From Enterobacter sp. 10-1 (lineage in GTDB: Bacteria > Pseudomonadota > Gammaproteobacteria > Enterobacterales > Enterobacteriaceae), in NCBI GenBank assembly GCA_002270295.1, contig NISF01000001.1, positions 992,001-1,056,000 on the forward strand: DNA of 64,000 nucleotides, written 5' to 3'. Positions within the stretch are counted from its first letter, which is position 1, and the number at the start of each line of letters is the position of its first letter. The notes beneath the pieces are model-generated. The model did not search any database. It saw only the letters and a list, made by a program, of their open reading frames with translations, and was not told where the DNA came from. Both the position numbers and the translations under genes were made by a program. Below, piece by piece: positions 46,440 through 54,865 of this stretch.

Positions 46440-47963
46440 ATGAATCAGATAGAGCTTCTCCACGTTAATTTTCCGCACCTGCGTGACTTAAAACCGTTTG
46501 ATACGGCCCATAGCGCAACGCCCTGGCTTGCAGATGTCGAGAGCAAACATAACCGTAAACTGTGTGCCACCCTTGAAGACGCCATTGCCAACAGTGGCCT
46601 GAAAGACGGGATGACCATTTCGTTCCATCACGCGTTTCGTGAGGGCGACAGGGTCATTAACAACGTCGTGGCGACCCTGGCGCGCCTGGGCTTTAAAGAC
46701 CTGACGCTGGCCTCCAGTTCGCTAATGACATGTAACGACAGCCTGATTGAACATATTCAGAATGGCGTGATCACCCGTATCTACACCTCAGGGATGCGCG
46801 GTAAGCTGGCGGATGCGATTTCCCATGGCCTGATGGAGGAACCGGTACAGATTCACTCCCACGGCGGTCGCGTGAAGCTGCTGCAGGACGGCGAACTGAA
46901 CATTGACGTCGCCTTCCTCGGCGTACCGTGCAGTGATGAGTTTGGTAACGCCAACGGCACCCAAGGGAAATCCGCCTGCGGATCGCTGGGTTACGCGATG
47001 GTCGACGCTCAGTTTGCCCATAAAGTGGTGCTACTGACCGAAGAACTGGTGCCGTTCCCGAATATGCCAGCCAGCCTGGTGCAGGATCAGGTGGATTATA
47101 TCGTGCAGGTGGAAAGCGTGGGTGATCCGGCAAAAATCAGCGTCGGTGCCGCCCGTGTGACCAGCAACCCGCGCGAGCTGATGATTGCCCGCTACGCAGC
47201 TGATGTAATCGAGCACTCCGGCTACTTCAAAAACGGTTTCTCCATGCAGACCGGTTCCGGCGCGGCGGCCACGGCCTGTACGCTCTTTATGGAAGAGAAG
47301 ATGGAACGTAGCGGCGTGAAGGCGAGCTTTGCACTGGGCGGCATCACCGGCGGTCTGGTCTCTCTATACGAAAAAGGGCTAATAGCGAAGCTGCTTGATA
47401 CCCAGTGCTTTGACAGCAAAGCTGCGGCCTCGCTGGCGCGTAACCCGAATCACGTTGAAATCTCCACCAACGTCTATGCCAACCCGGGCAGCAAAGCCGC
47501 CTGTTGTGACCAACTGGACGTGGTCATACTTAGTGCGCTGGAAATCGACGTCGACTTTAACGTCAACGTGATTACCGGCTCTGACGGCGTGATGCGCGGT
47601 GCATCTGGTGGTCATTGCGACGTAGCGGCTTCTGCCAACCTGACCATTGTGGTGGCCCCTTTACTGCGTACCCGCATTCCGACCGTGGTGAAGCGTGTGA
47701 CCACGCTGCTGACGCCGGGCGAAAGCATTGATGTGCTGGTCACCGATCACGGCATCGCGGTGAATCCGGCGCGCCCAGAAATCCACGAGCGTCTGGTGGA
47801 AGCGGGCCTGAAGGTGGTGGACATTGAGGCGCTTTACGAGCGTGCTATTTCCCTGACCGGCACACCGAAATCGATTGAATTCACCGACCGCATCGTTGGG
47901 GTCATTCGCTATCGCGATGGCAGCGTGATTGACGTTGTCCATCAGGTGAAGGAGAGCATCTAA
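46440..47963 (+). CDS. citF: Citrate lyase alpha subunit CitF
   Basis: A 507-residue citrate:acetyl-ACP transferase, the largest subunit of the lyase. Glycine-rich segments SHGGRVKLLQDGEL and FSMQTGSGAAATACTLFMEE, and the C-terminal VITGSDGVMRGASGGHCDVA, are typical. It swaps acetyl for citryl on CitD. The ATG at 46440 follows AAGGACAG, giving MNQIELLHVNFPHLRD; earlier in-frame starts lie inside citE. It ends in TAATG, overlapping the citX start by one base. Confidence 0.95.
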   Translation: MNQIELLHVNFPHLRDLKPFDTAHSATPWLADVESKHNRKLCATLEDAIANSGLKDGMTISFHHAFREGDRVINNVVATLARLGFKDLTLASSSLMTCNDSLIEHIQNGVITRIYTSGMRGKLADAISHGLMEEPVQIHSHGGRVKLLQDGELNIDVAFLGVPCSDEFGNANGTQGKSACGSLGYAMVDAQFAHKVVLLTEELVPFPNMPASLVQDQVDYIVQVESVGDPAKISVGAARVTSNPRELMIARYAADVIEHSGYFKNGFSMQTGSGAAATACTLFMEEKMERSGVKASFALGGITGGLVSLYEKGLIAKLLDTQCFDSKAAASLARNPNHVEISTNVYANPGSKAACCDQLDVVILSALEIDVDFNVNVITGSDGVMRGASGGHCDVAASANLTIVVAPLLRTRIPTVVKRVTTLLTPGESIDVLVTDHGIAVNPARPEIHERLVEAGLKVVDIEALYERAISLTGTPKSIEFTDRIVGVIRYRDGSVIDVVHQVKESI

Positions 47964-48502
47964 TGACATTACTGACGCCCGTAAGAGCGGGCGTCAGCCT
48001 TGAGGCACTGCTGACGGCAAAAGAAAACCGTGCGGCGCGTCAGGCTGACTGGCTCTCTCATTATCACCATCCGGTTATCTCCCTGACGTTGGTGACCCCC
48101 GGCGCACAGAAAGACAGTATCCGTTACCGCAATACCATGGGCGTGGCGCTGCAGGCGTGTGATCAGCTGCTGTGGCAGAACCGCTGGCCGGTGGTGGACC
48201 GTCAGGTGCTGTGGTTGCCGACCGGTGCGGAAGCGCTGTGGTGCGTTGACCATGCGGCGGCGGAAATCAAAGCCCAGTGTATTGAGCTGGAACAGACGCA
48301 TCCGCTCGGCAGACTGTGGGATTTTGATGTGATCTGCCCAAAAAATGGCCTGGTGGGACGCCAGTCTCTGGATCTCAGAACCCGGCGCTGCCTGGTGTGC
48401 GATGAGCCTGCCCACGGTTGTGCCCGTTCGCGCCGTCATTCCATGGAAGAGGTTGTATCACGTGTGGAGACTCTGATCGATGGCTGGTTCGCTCGCGACT
48501 AA
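47963..48502 (+). CDS. citX: Holo-citrate lyase synthase CitX
   Basis: A 179-residue apo-citrate lyase phosphoribosyl-dephospho-CoA transferase: VRAGVSLEALLTAKENRAAR, VISLTLVTPGAQKDSIRYRN, HPLGRLWDFDVICP (nucleotidyltransferase-like acidic motif DFD), RRCLVCDEPAHGCARSRRHS. It transfers the prosthetic group onto Ser14 of CitD. It overlaps citF by one base and citG by 23 bp, indicating tight coupling. It is a separate protein here, whereas some bacteria have CitX and CitG fused. Confidence 0.94.
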   Translation: MTLLTPVRAGVSLEALLTAKENRAARQADWLSHYHHPVISLTLVTPGAQKDSIRYRNTMGVALQACDQLLWQNRWPVVDRQVLWLPTGAEALWCVDHAAAEIKAQCIELEQTHPLGRLWDFDVICPKNGLVGRQSLDLRTRRCLVCDEPAHGCARSRRHSMEEVVSRVETLIDGWFARD

Positions 48503-49310
48503 ACTCGCCCGCTTTGATGTCTGGGCGCTGGCGGCAACGGCGCTGCGTCTTGAATTAAATCTCACTCCCAAACCGGGGTTGGTGGATATGGCGAACAACG
48601 GTTCGCACAACGATATGGATCACGCGCTGTTTTTGCGCAGTATCGATGCCATCACCCCCTGGTTTCGCGTGTTCGAAAAGGCCGGTTTTGAGCATGCGTT
48701 CAAACCTGCCAGCGAACAACTGCGCTTACTGCGCCCGGCAGGGATGGCCTGCGAACAGGCTATGTTCGAGGCGACCGACGGGGTTAATACCCATAAAGGA
48801 GGCATCTTTTCGCTGGGCCTGATCTGCTTTGCGGCAGGGCGTTTACGTGGACAGAATCGGCTGGTCTGCGCGGAGTCTGTTTGTCAGCAGGTGGCTGAGA
48901 TCTGCAAAGGGATGGTGGCTCGCGAGCTGGCTTCCCGCACCTATGCGACAACGGCGGGTGAAAAACAGTATCAGCAGTTTGGCCTGACCGGCGCGCGCGG
49001 TGAGGCGGAGCTAGGGTTTCCCACGGTGCGACAACACGTGTTGCCATACTGGTATCAAGAGTCGGGTGAACGGCGCTTTCACCATGCGCTGCTGCGCTTA
49101 ATGGCGATAAACCCTGACAGCAATCTGGTCTCCCGTGGTGGTATCGACGGGCTGTGTTATGTACAGGATTACGCGCTGACGCTGCTGAAAAATGGCTGGA
49201 ATATTGTGCGCCTGCAGGAGATGGATAAAGCCTTGACCAGCCGTAACCTTAGCCCCGGCGGCAGCGCCGATCTGCTGGCGGTATCCTACGTGCTGGCGAC
49301 GCTGGGGTAG
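48480..49310 (+). CDS. citG: Triphosphoribosyl-dephospho-CoA synthase CitG
   Basis: A 276-residue CitG/MdcB-family enzyme that makes the prosthetic-group precursor from ATP and dephospho-CoA. Family motifs are LTPKPGLVDMANNGSHNDM, ATDGVNTHKGGIFSLGLICF, FGLTGARGEAELGFP and RNLSPGGSADLLAV. It is somewhat shorter than E. coli CitG (about 290). The ATG at 48480 lies inside citX. Last gene of the operon; the first tRNA-containing repeat begins 92 bp after its stop. Confidence 0.94.
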   Translation: MAGSLATKLARFDVWALAATALRLELNLTPKPGLVDMANNGSHNDMDHALFLRSIDAITPWFRVFEKAGFEHAFKPASEQLRLLRPAGMACEQAMFEATDGVNTHKGGIFSLGLICFAAGRLRGQNRLVCAESVCQQVAEICKGMVARELASRTYATTAGEKQYQQFGLTGARGEAELGFPTVRQHVLPYWYQESGERRFHHALLRLMAINPDSNLVSRGGIDGLCYVQDYALTLLKNGWNIVRLQEMDKALTSRNLSPGGSADLLAVSYVLATLG

Positions 49311-49422
49311 GGGCTATAGGGGTACGGGCAGCCCGCAGGCTCGCGGTCTGCCTGGCTGGCTGCGCCAGCTGTCGACCCCCCGGTCGGGGCTTCTCATCCC
49401 CCCCGGCGGGGTGCGACAGGCG

Positions 49423-49450
49423 AAAAAAAAGCCCGTACCTGCGTACGAGC
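49423..49450 (-). terminator. Terminator of tRNA-Ser copy 1
   Basis: On the minus strand GCTCGTAC-GCAG-GTACGGGC (8-bp stem with one G-T pair) followed by eight T, 13 bp after the tRNA 3' end. Confidence 0.85.
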
Positions 49451-49463
49451 TCTTCTTTAAATA

Positions 49464-49551
49464 TGGCGGTGAGGGGGGGATTCGAACCCCCGATACGTTG
49501 CCGTATACACACTTTCCAGGCGTGCTCCTTCAGCCACTCGGACACCTCACC
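49464..49551 (-). tRNA. serX: tRNA-Ser(GGA), copy 1
   Basis: An 88-nt class-II tRNA on the minus strand: acceptor GGTGAGG pairs with CCTCACC, the anticodon stem-loop CACGCCTGGAAAGTGTG holds GGA (Ser, UCC/UCU codons), there is a long variable arm, the T loop is GGTTCGAATCC, and CCA is encoded. The sequence and position next to ghrA correspond to E. coli serX. It is identical to the copy at 52068-52155. Confidence 0.95.
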
Positions 49552-49696
49552 ATATTGTTTCGCTGCTCACCTTGGGTGGGCAACGGGGCGGTACTATAGG
49601 GAGTTGCGCTAAAACGGTCAAGCAGTATTTATTCTTTCCTTACCGTTCGCTCAAGCAATGAACACCGCCCCGGTAAAAAACGCTGGGGCGGCGACT

Positions 49697-49958
49697 TTAA
49701 CGCTGCGAATCAAGCTGTTCGCTATTCTTCACCACGTCCTGAGCTTTGGCGTTACTCTCAATCAGCCGCTGCCTGGCCGGGAATATTTTCGTATAAACCT
49801 CGGCCCATTCGACGGCCCGCGGGCAGTTCCGGCATTGGCATATCGCCAACGATCTGGAACAGGCCGCTCTGGCGATCGATCCGCAGCATGGCGCTGTCGT
49901 TCACATCAATCACCCGGGCGAGCCCCGTTAAAATTAGCGGGAGTAGGCATTTCTTGCA
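49697..49958 (-). pseudogene. Decayed small exported-protein gene
   Basis: On the minus strand the sequence reads KKCLLPLILTGLARVIDVND, then RQSGLFQIVGDMPMPELPAG. It must shift frame by one near 49820 to continue VEWAEVYTKIFPARQRLIES and on to a stop at 49697. The second part looks like a normal charged C terminus. The first part looks like a signal/lipoprotein leader whose start codon is now TGC. One frameshift and a lost start in 262 bp indicate a pseudogene. The family is not recognised. It lies 11 bp downstream of the pirin gene on the same strand. Confidence 0.4.
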
Positions 49959-49969
49959 CCTCTGGCGGA

Positions 49970-50830
49970 TCAGATTTGGCCGAAACGGCCGCTATTAAAA
50001 TCACGCACCGCTTCCGCGATTTGCGTTTTGCTATTCATGACAAATGGGCCATAGCCGACGATAGGCTCACCCAGCGGTTCTCCGGCCAACAGCAGGACTT
50101 TGGCATCAGCGGTTGCGCTGAGGTGCAGCGTTTCACCCTGCTGGCTCAACACCACCAGCTGGCCTTCACGCGCATTTTCAGTACCGTTGACGCTGATTTC
50201 ACCTTCAAGAACAACCAGCGCGGTGCTCCAGCCGTCAGGCTGACGTAGCGAAACGTCGTGACCCTGCGTCAGCTGCATATCCCAGACGTTCAGCGGCGAA
50301 AAGGTCCGCGCCGGGCCGGAAACGTCGGCGTAATGACCGGCGATGACCCGAACCTGGCCTGCGTTATCCGGCAGAACGACGCGCGGAATGACCTCAGCGG
50401 TGATGCTCTGATATCCAGGCGCGGTCATTTTGTCTTTGGCCGGCAGATTGACCCACAGCTGAATCATCTTCAGCTCTCCCCCGGTACGGGTAAATTCCGC
50501 CGAGTGGAACTCTTCGTGCAGGATCCCGGCGCCCGCCGTCATCCACTGCACATCGCCGGGGCCAATCACGCCGCCTCTGCCGGTCGAGTCGCGATGCTCA
50601 ACTTCACCAGAATAAACTACGGTTACGGTTTCAAACCCGCGATGCGGATGTTCACCGACGCCGCGTTTGCCGCTCCCCGCCGGGAAGCTATGCGGCCCTG
50701 CGTAATCCAGCAGCAGGAAGGGGCTCAGCTGCTCGCCGTGGGTTTGATAAGAAAACAGCGAGCGTACCGGGAAACCGTCACCGACCCAGTGCTGAGATGG
50801 CGCGGTATAGACTCCTGTGATCTGTTTCAT
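49970..50830 (-). CDS. Pirin family protein
   Basis: A 286-residue bicupin of the pirin family. The metal site residues are in GEHPHRGFETVTVVYSGEVEH and GAGILHEEFHS (two His near residue 61-63, then His and Glu around 105-107), followed by the C-terminal cupin. Some bacterial pirins are quercetin 2,3-dioxygenases and others regulate enzymes; the activity here is unknown. It is divergent from a LysR gene over ~110 bp, so it is probably that regulator's target. Confidence 0.88.
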   Translation of the reverse strand: MKQITGVYTAPSQHWVGDGFPVRSLFSYQTHGEQLSPFLLLDYAGPHSFPAGSGKRGVGEHPHRGFETVTVVYSGEVEHRDSTGRGGVIGPGDVQWMTAGAGILHEEFHSAEFTRTGGELKMIQLWVNLPAKDKMTAPGYQSITAEVIPRVVLPDNAGQVRVIAGHYADVSGPARTFSPLNVWDMQLTQGHDVSLRQPDGWSTALVVLEGEISVNGTENAREGQLVVLSQQGETLHLSATADAKVLLLAGEPLGEPIVGYGPFVMNSKTQIAEAVRDFNSGRFGQI

Positions 50831-50943
50831 TGTTCTCTCCTGCGTATTTGTATCGATGTCGATAAGCTTATATGCACGGCTAACCCCTCGGTAGGTAGCA
50901 AAAATGACCTATACTGTTCTGAAAATGGAACGATGGGGGAAGG

Positions 50944-51849
50944 ATGCAGGATCTCAACGACTTAGCCTGGTTTGTGCAGGTGGTGGATCATGGCGGATTC
51001 GCCGCTGCGGGCAGGGCGCTCGATCAGCCCAAATCGAAACTAAGCCGCCGCATTGCTCAGCTCGAAGAGCGGCTCGGCGTGCGCTTGATACATCGCACCA
51101 CGCGTCAGTTTGCGGTAACCGAAGTTGGGCAGACGTTTTATCAGCACTGTAAAGCGATGCTGATTGAGGCCGAGGCGGCGCAGCAGGCGGTCGACACGCT
51201 TCGTTCTGAGCCGCGCGGCAGCGTTAAGCTGACCTGTCCGGTTACCCTGCTGCATGTGCACATTGGGCCCATGCTGGCGCGGTTTATGCAGCGCTATCCG
51301 GGAGTAAACGTGCAGCTGGAGGCAACCAACCGGCGGGTTGATGTGGTCGGTGAAGGGGTTGACGTGGCTATTCGCGTGCGGCCGCGGCCCTTCGACGATA
51401 GCGATCTGGTGATGCGGGTGCTGGCCGATCGTGGGCATCGGCTGTTTGCCAGTCCGGCGCTGGTGGAGCGCATGGGGCAGCCGCAGGCGCCGGCTGAACT
51501 TAGCGAGTGGCCGGGGCTGAGCCTGGCCGCCGGCAAGCATCAGCATAAATGGCAGCTGGCCGGTCCGCAGGGAGCGCGAGCGGAGGTCTATTTTACGCCG
51601 CGAATGGTGACCACCGACATGCTGGCGCTGCGGGAAGCGGCGATCGCCGGCATTGGCATTGTTCAACTGCCGCTATTAATGGTGCGCGATAAGCTGGCGT
51701 CAGGTGAGCTGGTGGTGGTACTTGATGAGTGGCAGCCACGTCGGGAAGTGATTCATGCGGTTTTTGCCTCACGCCGCGGGCTATTGCCGTCGGTGCGCGC
51801 GCTGGTGGATTTCCTCACCGAAGAGTATCAGCGGATGGAAGAGGATTAG
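50944..51849 (+). CDS. LysR-family regulator divergent from pirin gene
   Basis: A 301-residue LysR-type regulator: N-terminal HTH (LAWFVQVVDHGGFAAAGRAL and PKSKLSRRIAQLEERLGVRL), an effector domain with VDVAIRVRPRPFDDSDLVMR, typical of the CrgA/AaeR-like group often linked to quinones or aromatic compounds. GGGGGAAGG lies just before the ATG. Divergence from the pirin suggests it controls that gene. Both lie in the segment bounded by the tRNA-Ser repeats. Confidence 0.88.
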   Translation: MQDLNDLAWFVQVVDHGGFAAAGRALDQPKSKLSRRIAQLEERLGVRLIHRTTRQFAVTEVGQTFYQHCKAMLIEAEAAQQAVDTLRSEPRGSVKLTCPVTLLHVHIGPMLARFMQRYPGVNVQLEATNRRVDVVGEGVDVAIRVRPRPFDDSDLVMRVLADRGHRLFASPALVERMGQPQAPAELSEWPGLSLAAGKHQHKWQLAGPQGARAEVYFTPRMVTTDMLALREAAIAGIGIVQLPLLMVRDKLASGELVVVLDEWQPRREVIHAVFASRRGLLPSVRALVDFLTEEYQRMEED

Positions 51850-52025
51850 CGCCGGGCGGCATCAGTTCGCCTCTCTTTCTGCGGATGAGGCGGGGAAAAT
51901 TTACCCGTGGATAGCCTGGATGATAATAAGCAGGCCGGACCGGCGGGAGCTGATGGGGGCAATGGATACGTCCAGATGCAGAGGACGCTCATCTGGCGTT
52001 AGCTTCCGGCGGGGTGCGACAGGCG

Positions 52026-52054
52026 AAAAAAAAAGCCCGTACCTGCGTACGAGC
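52026..52054 (-). terminator. Terminator of tRNA-Ser copy 2
   Basis: Same hairpin as copy 1 followed by nine T on the minus strand. Confidence 0.85.
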
Positions 52055-52067
52055 TCTTCTTTAAATA

Positions 52068-52155
52068 TGGCGGTGAGGGGGGGATTCGAACCCCCGATAC
52101 GTTGCCGTATACACACTTTCCAGGCGTGCTCCTTCAGCCACTCGGACACCTCACC
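52068..52155 (-). tRNA. serX: tRNA-Ser(GGA), copy 2
   Basis: 88 nt, identical to the tRNA at 49464-49551, anticodon GGA, CCA encoded. This copy keeps the upstream sequence facing ghrA as in E. coli, so it is likely the ancestral copy with its native promoter (52156-52423 contains the divergent promoters of tRNA and ghrA). Only 7 bp of upstream sequence is shared with copy 1, so the promoter of copy 1 must be different. Confidence 0.95.
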
Positions 52156-52423
52156 ATATTGTCATTCCCGTTGCTGCCGGGAACGGGCGCTAATTTAGGG
52201 AAATACCTATCTCCCGTCAATCAACTTTTTTAAAAAAACGCGCGTTTAGCCAAACTTCGCGCAACTTGCTGGCGAAGTGCGCGACAATCGTTTTTTTTGT
52301 CACCACTCTCTTTTTGCCCGCCAGCCAGGCGAAATTTGCTATGCTGGCAAATCGATAGAAAACAACAAGTAAAATACGGCGCTAACGCAAACCTGCTTAA
52401 GACATTAGCTATCAGGAGTCACA

Positions 52424-53362
52424 ATGGAGATTATCTTTTACCACCCGACGTTTGATATCCCGTACTGGATTGCCGAGCTGGAAAAACAGCTGCCAGGTTC
52501 GCGCGTACGGGAGTGGAAGCCTGGCGACGATCGGCCCGCAGACTATGCACTGGTCTGGCATCCGCCGGTGGAAATGCTCCAGGGCCGCGACTTAAAAGCC
52601 GTCTTTGCCCTCGGGGCAGGGGTGGACTCGATCCTCAGTAAGCTGCGCGAACATCCGGAGATGCTGCCGCTATCGATTCCGCTGTTCCGCCTCGAAGATA
52701 CCGGTATGGGGCTGCAGATGCAGGAGTATGCGGTCAGCCAGGTGCTGCACTGGTTCCGCCGGTTTGACGATTATCAGGCTCTGAAACAGCAGGCGCGCTG
52801 GCAGCCGCTGGATGAATACCGGCGCGAAGATTTTACTATCGGCATTATGGGAGCAGGCGTGCTCGGCGCGAAGGTTGCGGAAGGGCTGCAGGCATGGGGC
52901 TTCCCGCTGCGCAGCTGGAGCCGCAGCCGCAAGGAGTGGCCGCAGGTGCAAAGCTTTGCCGGGGCTGAGGAGCTGAATGAATTCCTGCGCGGAACGCGGG
53001 TGCTGATCAACCTGCTGCCCAACACGGCGGAAACCGTCGGCATTATTAATCAGCAGCGACTGGCGCAGCTTCCGGATGGCAGCTATGTTCTCAATCTGGC
53101 GCGCGGCGTCCATGTCGTTGAGGACGATCTGCTGGCGGCGCTGGAAAGCGGTAAACTTAAAGGCGCCATGCTGGATGTCTTCAGCCGCGAGCCGCTCCCG
53201 GCGGCAAGCCCGCTGTGGGCGCATCCGCGAGTGGCAATGACGCCGCATATCGCCGCGGTGACGCGGCCGCAGGAAGCGATTACCTATATAGCCGGTACGA
53301 TTAGCCAGCTGGAGCGAGGGGAAACGGTCGCCGGGCAGGTCGATCGCCAGCGCGGTTACTAA
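52424..53362 (+). CDS. ghrA: Glyoxylate/hydroxypyruvate reductase A
   Basis: A 312-residue D-2-hydroxyacid dehydrogenase, same length as E. coli GhrA. The NADP-binding motif is [20 protein letters not shown] (about residues 139-158), the catalytic Arg is in [11 protein letters not shown], and the Glu and His in DVFSREPLP and MTPHIAAVT. It reduces glyoxylate to glycolate and hydroxypyruvate to D-glycerate with NADPH. AGGAG precedes the ATG by 8 nt, and a terminator follows. Confidence 0.95.
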   Translation: MEIIFYHPTFDIPYWIAELEKQLPGSRVREWKPGDDRPADYALVWHPPVEMLQGRDLKAVFALGAGVDSILSKLREHPEMLPLSIPLFRLEDTGMGLQMQEYAVSQVLHWFRRFDDYQALKQQARWQPLDEYRREDFTIGIMGAGVLGAKVAEGLQAWGFPLRSWSRSRKEWPQVQSFAGAEELNEFLRGTRVLINLLPNTAETVGIINQQRLAQLPDGSYVLNLARGVHVVEDDLLAALESGKLKGAMLDVFSREPLPAASPLWAHPRVAMTPHIAAVTRPQEAITYIAGTISQLERGETVAGQVDRQRGY

Positions 53363-53368
53363 AAGAGG

Positions 53369-53392
53369 ACCCCCGCTGCGGCGGGGTTTTTG
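53369..53392 (+). terminator. Terminator after ghrA
   Basis: CCCCGC-TGCG-GCGGGG stem followed by five T. Confidence 0.85.
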
Positions 53393-53448
53393 CTAATCAT
53401 ACGTCCTGATTCCTGCTATTCTTGCCACAAACAGAGAAGGAGATTGTG

Positions 53449-54186
53449 ATGTATCCTGTTGACCTGCACATGCATACCGTCGCCAGTACCCACGCCTACA
53501 GCACCCTGCACGATTATATTGCCGAAGCAAAGCGCAAGGGGATCAAACTCTTTGCGATCACTGACCATGGCCCGGATATGGCCGATGCGCCGCACTACTG
53601 GCACTTTGTCAATATGCGCATCTGGCCGCGGCTGGTGGATGGCGTTGGCATTCTGCGCGGTATTGAGGCGAACATTAAAAACACCGCAGGGGAGATTGAC
53701 TGCAGCGGACCGATGCTAACCTCCCTGGACCTGATAATCGCCGGCTTCCATGAGCCTGTATTCCCGCCGCAGAATAAAGCAACCCATACCGAGGCGATGA
53801 TCGCCGCGATGGCGAGCGGCGCGGTGCACATTATCAGCCACCCGGGCAACCCTAAATTCCCGGTTGATATCCCGGCTATCGCCGAAGCGGCGGCAAAATA
53901 CCAGGTGGCGTTGGAAATCAACAACTCCTCTTTTATCTCTTCACGCGTAGGCAGTGAAGATAACTGCCGGGCCATTGCCGCCGCGGTGCGCGATGCCGGA
54001 GGCTGGGTGGCTCTCGGCTCTGATTCGCACACAGCCTTTACGCTTGGCGAATTCAGAGAGTGTCGCAAGATCCTCGATGAGGTGAATTTCCCCGAGGAGA
54101 GGATCCTTAACGTTTCTCCGCGCCGGCTGCTGAACTTCCTTGAATCCCGTGGGATGCCGGCGATTGCTGAATTTGCCGATCTTTAA
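53449..54186 (+). CDS. ycdX: PHP-domain phosphatase YcdX
   Basis: A 245-residue PHP (polymerase and histidinol phosphatase) metalloenzyme. Metal ligands are visible in [26 protein letters not shown], the Glu in [15 protein letters not shown], and the C-terminal GSDSHTAF. E. coli YcdX is a trinuclear-zinc phosphatase linked to swarming. AAGGAG is 8 nt before the ATG at 53449; an in-frame start nine codons earlier lies in the ribosome-site region and is rejected. YcdY, its chaperone, follows after 22 bp. Confidence 0.94.
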   Translation: MYPVDLHMHTVASTHAYSTLHDYIAEAKRKGIKLFAITDHGPDMADAPHYWHFVNMRIWPRLVDGVGILRGIEANIKNTAGEIDCSGPMLTSLDLIIAGFHEPVFPPQNKATHTEAMIAAMASGAVHIISHPGNPKFPVDIPAIAEAAAKYQVALEINNSSFISSRVGSEDNCRAIAAAVRDAGGWVALGSDSHTAFTLGEFRECRKILDEVNFPEERILNVSPRRLLNFLESRGMPAIAEFADL

Positions 54187-54208
54187 TTTGTATAACTGGA
54201 ATAACTGA

Positions 54209-54763
54209 ATGAACGAGTTTTCAATCCTCTGCCGCGTGCTGGGCTCCCTGTACTATCGTCAGCCGCAGGACCCGCTGCTGGTGCCGCTGTTTTCCCTTAT
54301 TCGTGAAGGCAAGCTAGCGGCAAGCTGGCCGCTGGAGCAGGATGAGCAGCTGGAGCGCCTGCAAAAGAGCTGCGATGTGCAGCCGCTGGCCGCTGATTAC
54401 AACGCGCTGTTTGTCGGCGAAGAGTGCGGCGTCCCGCCATATCGTAGCGCATGGGTTGAAGGCGCTACGGAAGCCGAAGTTCGCGGTTTTCTGAGCGAGC
54501 ACGGGATCCCAACCGGAGAGGGGCGAGCCGATCATATTGGTTCCCTGCTGCTGGCTGCTTCGTGGCTTGAGGATCATGCGACGGAAGATGAAAGCGAAAC
54601 GCTGGAAACGCTGTTTGCCGACTATATTCTGCCGTGGTGCGGGATCTTCCTCGGCAAGGTCGAAGCCCATGCGGTGACGCCTTTCTGGCGGACAATGGCG
54701 CCGCTGACGCGCGAGGCGCTCTCTGCCATGTGGGATGAGCTGCAGGAAGAGAACGAAGAGTAA
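54209..54763 (+). CDS. ycdY: TorD/DmsD-family chaperone YcdY
   Basis: A 184-residue all-helical NarJ/TorD-type chaperone: FSILCRVLGSLYYRQPQDPL at the start, DYNALFVGEECGVPPYRSAW (the family's Y-x-x-LF...P-x-x-S/E-S pattern) and DHIGSLLLAASWL. In E. coli it helps load zinc into YcdX. It lies 22 bp after ycdX, an operon. Confidence 0.92.
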   Translation: MNEFSILCRVLGSLYYRQPQDPLLVPLFSLIREGKLAASWPLEQDEQLERLQKSCDVQPLAADYNALFVGEECGVPPYRSAWVEGATEAEVRGFLSEHGIPTGEGRADHIGSLLLAASWLEDHATEDESETLETLFADYILPWCGIFLGKVEAHAVTPFWRTMAPLTREALSAMWDELQEENEE

Positions 54764-54839
54764 GTGTGATTTAAGTCACATTATTGTTGCAACAGAAAGA
54801 GCGCCATTTTATATAGTGTGCTCGAAATCACGTTTGAAG

Positions 54840-54865
54840 GGCGCGTATCTGCTATGATACGCGCC
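54840..54865 (+). promoter_or_regulatory. 10-bp hairpin directly against the ycdZ start codon
   Basis: GGCGCGTATC (54840-54849), TGCTAT, GATACGCGCC (54856-54865), perfect. The ATG begins at 54866 with no purine-rich ribosome site in between. TATGAT at 54853-54858 is a good -10 hexamer, which would put a transcription start within about 0-2 bases of the ATG. Confidence 0.6.

Larger units (their letters stand above)
49403..49558. repeat. Direct repeat 1 (156 bp) containing tRNA-Ser and its terminator
   Basis: This segment recurs at 52006-52162 with, by eye, only one difference (8 versus 9 A in the poly-A run). It contains 60 bp of tRNA-downstream sequence, the whole tRNA and 7 bp upstream of it. 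The flanks diverge abruptly on both sides. Confidence 0.9.
52006..52162. repeat. Direct repeat 2 (157 bp) containing tRNA-Ser and its terminator
   Basis: Second copy of the 49403-49558 segment, in the same orientation, 2447 bp away. It contains one extra A in the poly-A run. Confidence 0.9.

Noticed and set aside
49411-49599. Short open frames on both strands across the tRNA-Ser copies (also 51901-52149)
   Set aside because: They translate tRNA sequence; identical frames at both copies result from the direct repeat, not from coding.
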